DNA from: JACPPO01 sp965262505
Lineage (GTDB): Bacteria > Acidobacteriota > Vicinamibacteria > Vicinamibacterales > UBA2999
Reading direction: 5' to 3'
Assembly: GCA_965262505.1 (NCBI GenBank)
Contig: CBDHFM010000030.1
Location: 744,001-808,000 of the forward strand
Length of the DNA stretch: 64,000 nucleotides
Part shown: piece after piece, positions 61,728 through 64,000 of the stretch
How positions within the stretch are numbered: position 1 is the first letter of the stretch
Layout of the letters: every line of letters begins with the position of its first letter
Notes under the pieces: model-generated
The model's database searches: none
What the model saw: the letters and a program-made list of their open reading frames with translations, nothing else
Told to the model about the DNA's origin: nothing
Translations under genes and position numbers: made by a program

Positions 61728-63262
61728 GAGACGTAGCGATTCTGGCCGTCCTCCTCGCCACTGTCGCGACGGCGAGCGCCGCCGATACCGATAAGCTCTC
61801 GCCCCGCGAGGCCGGCCGATTCGTGCGCGTGCTCTACCTCGCGCCGGCCGACCGGGACTTCCGAGCCGACTTCGAGAGCTCGATCGCCACGGCAGTCGCC
61901 AGCGTTCACCGGTGGTATCGCGAACAGCTCGACGGCAGCACCTTCGCGGTTTACAGGCCGATGGCCGAACGGTGCCGGCTACCCGAAGATTCCGACTACT
62001 ACAGCCACGGCAACGTCTGGGAAAAGGTCTTGAGAGCTGTGCAGTCCTGCGCGCCGGTGCGCGATATCGGCGCCAGTGGCGGCGACATCAATGCGGCACA
62101 GGTCGTGTGGGCGCTATACGTCGATGCCACGGAGAGGCTGAACTGCGACGAGCCGCAGGAACTCGGGCGGGGGGGGCTCGGCCTCACCATGCTGCCGCGC
62201 GAGGACCTCGAACTCATGGTACAGCCGGGGACGCTGGAATACTGCGACGGGACCTTCTACCGGAGCGTGCAGAGCGTCTACGGGGGACTGGCGCACGAAC
62301 TCGGCCACGCCTTCGGACTGCCGCACCCGCCCGGTTGCGACGAAGGGTCGCCATCCTGCGACACTCAGGCGCTCATGTGGGACGGCTACGGTAGCTACCC
62401 GAACACCTATCTGCGCGACGACGAAAAGGCCGTGCTCCTCGAGTTGCCGTTCATCGGCCCCGACGGTATGGCGGTCGCGCCCACGCCGACCATGCTGACG
62501 CTGAGCGCGGCCTCGGCCCCGGCCGAAGGCGGGAACCCGGTGACGGTGACCGCGACGCTCGACACCCCGGCCCCAGCGAACGGCCTGACGATGACGCTGA
62601 CGACGAGCGGCACGGCGACGCTCGACACCGACTACACGCTGTCCTCGACCACGATCACCCTCGCCGCGGGCGAGACGGCGGGCACGGTGACGATCACGGT
62701 CACCGACGACGCCGAGGACGACGACGGCGAAACCATCGTCATTGACGCCGAGAGCACGAGCCCCGCGCTGGCCGCCGAGCCATTCACCCTCACCATCGAG
62801 GACAACGACGGTCCTGCGCCGACCATGCTGACGCTGAGCGCGGCCTCGGCCCCGGCCGAAGGCGGGAACCCGGTGACGGTGACCGCGACGCTCGACAACC
62901 CGGCCCCAGCGAACGGCCTGACGGTGACGCTGACGACGAGCGGCACGGCGACGCTCGACACCGACTACATGCTGTCATCGACCACGATCACCCTCGCCGA
63001 GGGCGAGACGGCGGGCACGGTGACGATTACGGTCACCGACGACGCGGAGGACGACGCCGGCGAGACCATCGTCATTGACGCCGAGAGCACGAACCCGGCG
63101 CTGACCGCCGAGCAACTCACCCTCACCATCGAGGACAACGACGTGACGCCGGTGCCGGCGCTCCCGCTCGGCGGCGCGATGTTGCTCGGCCTGCTGCTCA
63201 CGTTGCTCGGAGCCGTGCGGGTGCGCATGCGGGATCGCACAGACATTGCGCAGAGCTATTGA
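61724..63262 (+). CDS. Secreted zinc metalloprotease with two Calx-beta domains and C-terminal anchor
   Basis: 512 residues from the ATG at 61724. Short signal peptide (AILAVLLATVATASA). Catalytic region with the metzincin site HELGHAFGLPH at about residue 191 and a following LMWDGYGSYP Met-turn. Two nearly identical Calx-beta-like repeats at about 256-362 and 365-472 (EGGNPVTVTATLD; TDYTLSSTTITLAAGETAG; DAEDDDGETIVIDAES). Tail VPALPLGGAMLLGLLLTLLG and RVRMRDR. The last 100 codons are nearly identical to the LRR protein's end. Probably a surface-attached or released protease. Confidence 0.85.
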   Translation: MRDVAILAVLLATVATASAADTDKLSPREAGRFVRVLYLAPADRDFRADFESSIATAVASVHRWYREQLDGSTFAVYRPMAERCRLPEDSDYYSHGNVWEKVLRAVQSCAPVRDIGASGGDINAAQVVWALYVDATERLNCDEPQELGRGGLGLTMLPREDLELMVQPGTLEYCDGTFYRSVQSVYGGLAHELGHAFGLPHPPGCDEGSPSCDTQALMWDGYGSYPNTYLRDDEKAVLLELPFIGPDGMAVAPTPTMLTLSAASAPAEGGNPVTVTATLDTPAPANGLTMTLTTSGTATLDTDYTLSSTTITLAAGETAGTVTITVTDDAEDDDGETIVIDAESTSPALAAEPFTLTIEDNDGPAPTMLTLSAASAPAEGGNPVTVTATLDNPAPANGLTVTLTTSGTATLDTDYMLSSTTITLAEGETAGTVTITVTDDAEDDAGETIVIDAESTNPALTAEQLTLTIEDNDVTPVPALPLGGAMLLGLLLTLLGAVRVRMRDRTDIAQSY

Positions 63263-63465
63263 GTGGAACCCTCGAACACATCCTGGCGCTGGGCAAGCGC
63301 CTCAACGTAGGCTGTGGCTCGACTCGGGAACGGCGGCGGGGATGTAGGCAGCGGCACGCGATGCCGCGCTGCCTGACCGACGAATTACGCAACTCGAGGA
63401 GAGGGTCGCCAAGCAGACCGAGGTGGAAGGGTTGCGGGATCGCACGGATATTGCGCGTGGCCGTC
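63263..63465 (+). repeat. Duplicated 3' segment, copy 2
   Basis: Second copy of 61245-61447, differing at few bases. Confidence 0.85.
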
Positions 63466-63608
63466 TGTCGCAAACGACCGTTTACGACACATGCTGATCA
63501 GCTACGCCCGCGTCTCGAAGGCGGACGGCTCCCAGTCGCTGGACCTGCAGCGCGACGCGCACGCTCCAGAGGACGGCGCCGCCGTGGACACGCCCGGGCC
63601 CTCTATGT
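63466..63608 (+). promoter_or_regulatory. res/tnpR module g
   Basis: Palindrome 63466-63489, ATG 63491, the same 39-codon truncated resolvase frame as module b (one visible change, EDGA for EAGA). Confidence 0.75.
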
Positions 63609-64000
63609 GAGCGCCTGATCGAGATCGGCGACGAGGTCGTCGGCGCCCTCGAGCCCGACCGACAGGCGCAGCATCCCGCGGGTCACACCCGCCTCGGCCA
63701 GGCGTGCATCGCTGAGGCCGTAGTGCGACGTGAGTACCGGCAGGCTGCAGAGGCTCTCGGTGCCGCCGAGGCTCGTGGCGCGCTGGAACACCTGCAGGCG
63801 GTCGAACGCGCGGCAGGCGGCCTCGTAGCCGCCCGTCAGGTCGACGCAGATCATCCCGCCGAATCCGCTCATTTGGCCCCGCGCGATCTCGTGGTCGGGG
63901 TGCGACGGCAGCCCCGGGTAGGAGACCGCGGCGACGCCATCGCGACCGGCCAGCCACTCGGCGAGGCGCATCGCGTTGGCATTGTGCCGCTCGATGCGCA
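63603..64000 (-). CDS. Second copy of the cystathionine-synthase-type PLP enzyme, cut by window edge
   Basis: The last 132 codons on the minus strand (RLAEWLAGRDGVAAVSYPGL ... SLGGTESLCSLPVLTSHYGL ... DLVADLDQALT). Compared with 44286-44690 there are only a handful of changes (VAAVSYP for VTAVSYP, DARLAE for DERLAE, DLDQ for DLEQ). The active-site lysine would lie beyond the edge. The near-identity starts at the res palindrome, so this is a recent block duplication. Confidence 0.88.
   Translation of the reverse strand, partial: RIERHNANAMRLAEWLAGRDGVAAVSYPGLPSHPDHEIARGQMSGFGGMICVDLTGGYEAACRAFDRLQVFQRATSLGGTESLCSLPVLTSHYGLSDARLAEAGVTRGMLRLSVGLEGADDLVADLDQALT

Overview
The window is a GC-rich bacterial chromosome segment. 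I infer an uncultured Acidobacteriota, probably Vicinamibacteria-like. The grounds are the base composition, the core gene set (maf, a DUF721/DciA-like gene, a thiolase, recA), the Acidobacteriota-style secreted proteins at 4.1-5.5 kb and the TonB-dependent-receptor-like gene. No marker here fixes the taxon, and no tRNA, rRNA or CRISPR array was seen.

Layout. 1-7.2 kb is orderly core chromosome: maf (cut by the window edge), DUF721 protein, a DinB-like lipoprotein, thiolase, recA with a clear sigma70-type promoter, two secreted proteins and an alpha/beta hydrolase. 7.2-16 kb is a nest of insertion sequences. An IS1380 element is split by a two-ORF IS3-like element, followed by a UDG-superfamily gene, an IS66 element with an 8-bp target duplication that carries a passenger gene, and an IS256 element abutting a broken TIR-domain gene. 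16-18.1 kb holds a DinB protein and an AlkD-like protein. 18.3-33 kb is accessory: an uncharacterised two-gene operon, C-terminal scraps of surface proteins, IS630, IS3, a HigB/HigA-type toxin-antitoxin pair, an HNH-like gene split by a second copy of the IS3-like element, and scraps of IS6, IS5, IS407-like IS3 and IS701. 33.3-36.7 kb returns to housekeeping (FMN-binding glutamate-synthase-like protein, ABC-F ATPase). 37-44 kb is a decayed defence or mobile island: IS110/IS5 scraps, two uncharacterised proteins, an integrase scrap, a GmrSD-like remnant, an AAA-DUF4435 gene broken by an amber codon, a TM2 protein and a DUF4062 protein. 44-46.5 kb has a cystathionine-synthase-like PLP enzyme and a kinase-receiver-winged-helix protein lacking its N terminus. 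46.6-50.4 kb is a captured plasmid backbone: frameshifted repA, higBA, and parA plus a parB-like gene with a tandem duplication of the parA promoter and 5' end. 50.9-64 kb carries surface and secreted proteins: a TonB-dependent-receptor-like barrel, a reprolysin-like protease, a leucine-rich-repeat protein and a Calx-beta metalloprotease, ending in a partial second copy of the PLP enzyme.

The most unusual signal is a repeated module spread over 42.1-63.6 kb. A 24-bp palindrome (arms TGTCGYAAACG / CGTTTACGACA) lies one base before the start codon of a truncated serine-resolvase gene (MLIGYARVSKADGSQ...). Seven copies occur, each next to different cargo. Homology between copies starts or stops at or near this site, as expected if a resolvase/res system had been shuffling gene blocks. 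Other linked patterns are a shared C-terminal VPALPL-membrane-Arg signal on three surface proteins, 121-123 bp IS6-derived miniature elements, and mosaic identity between the two IS3-like copies.
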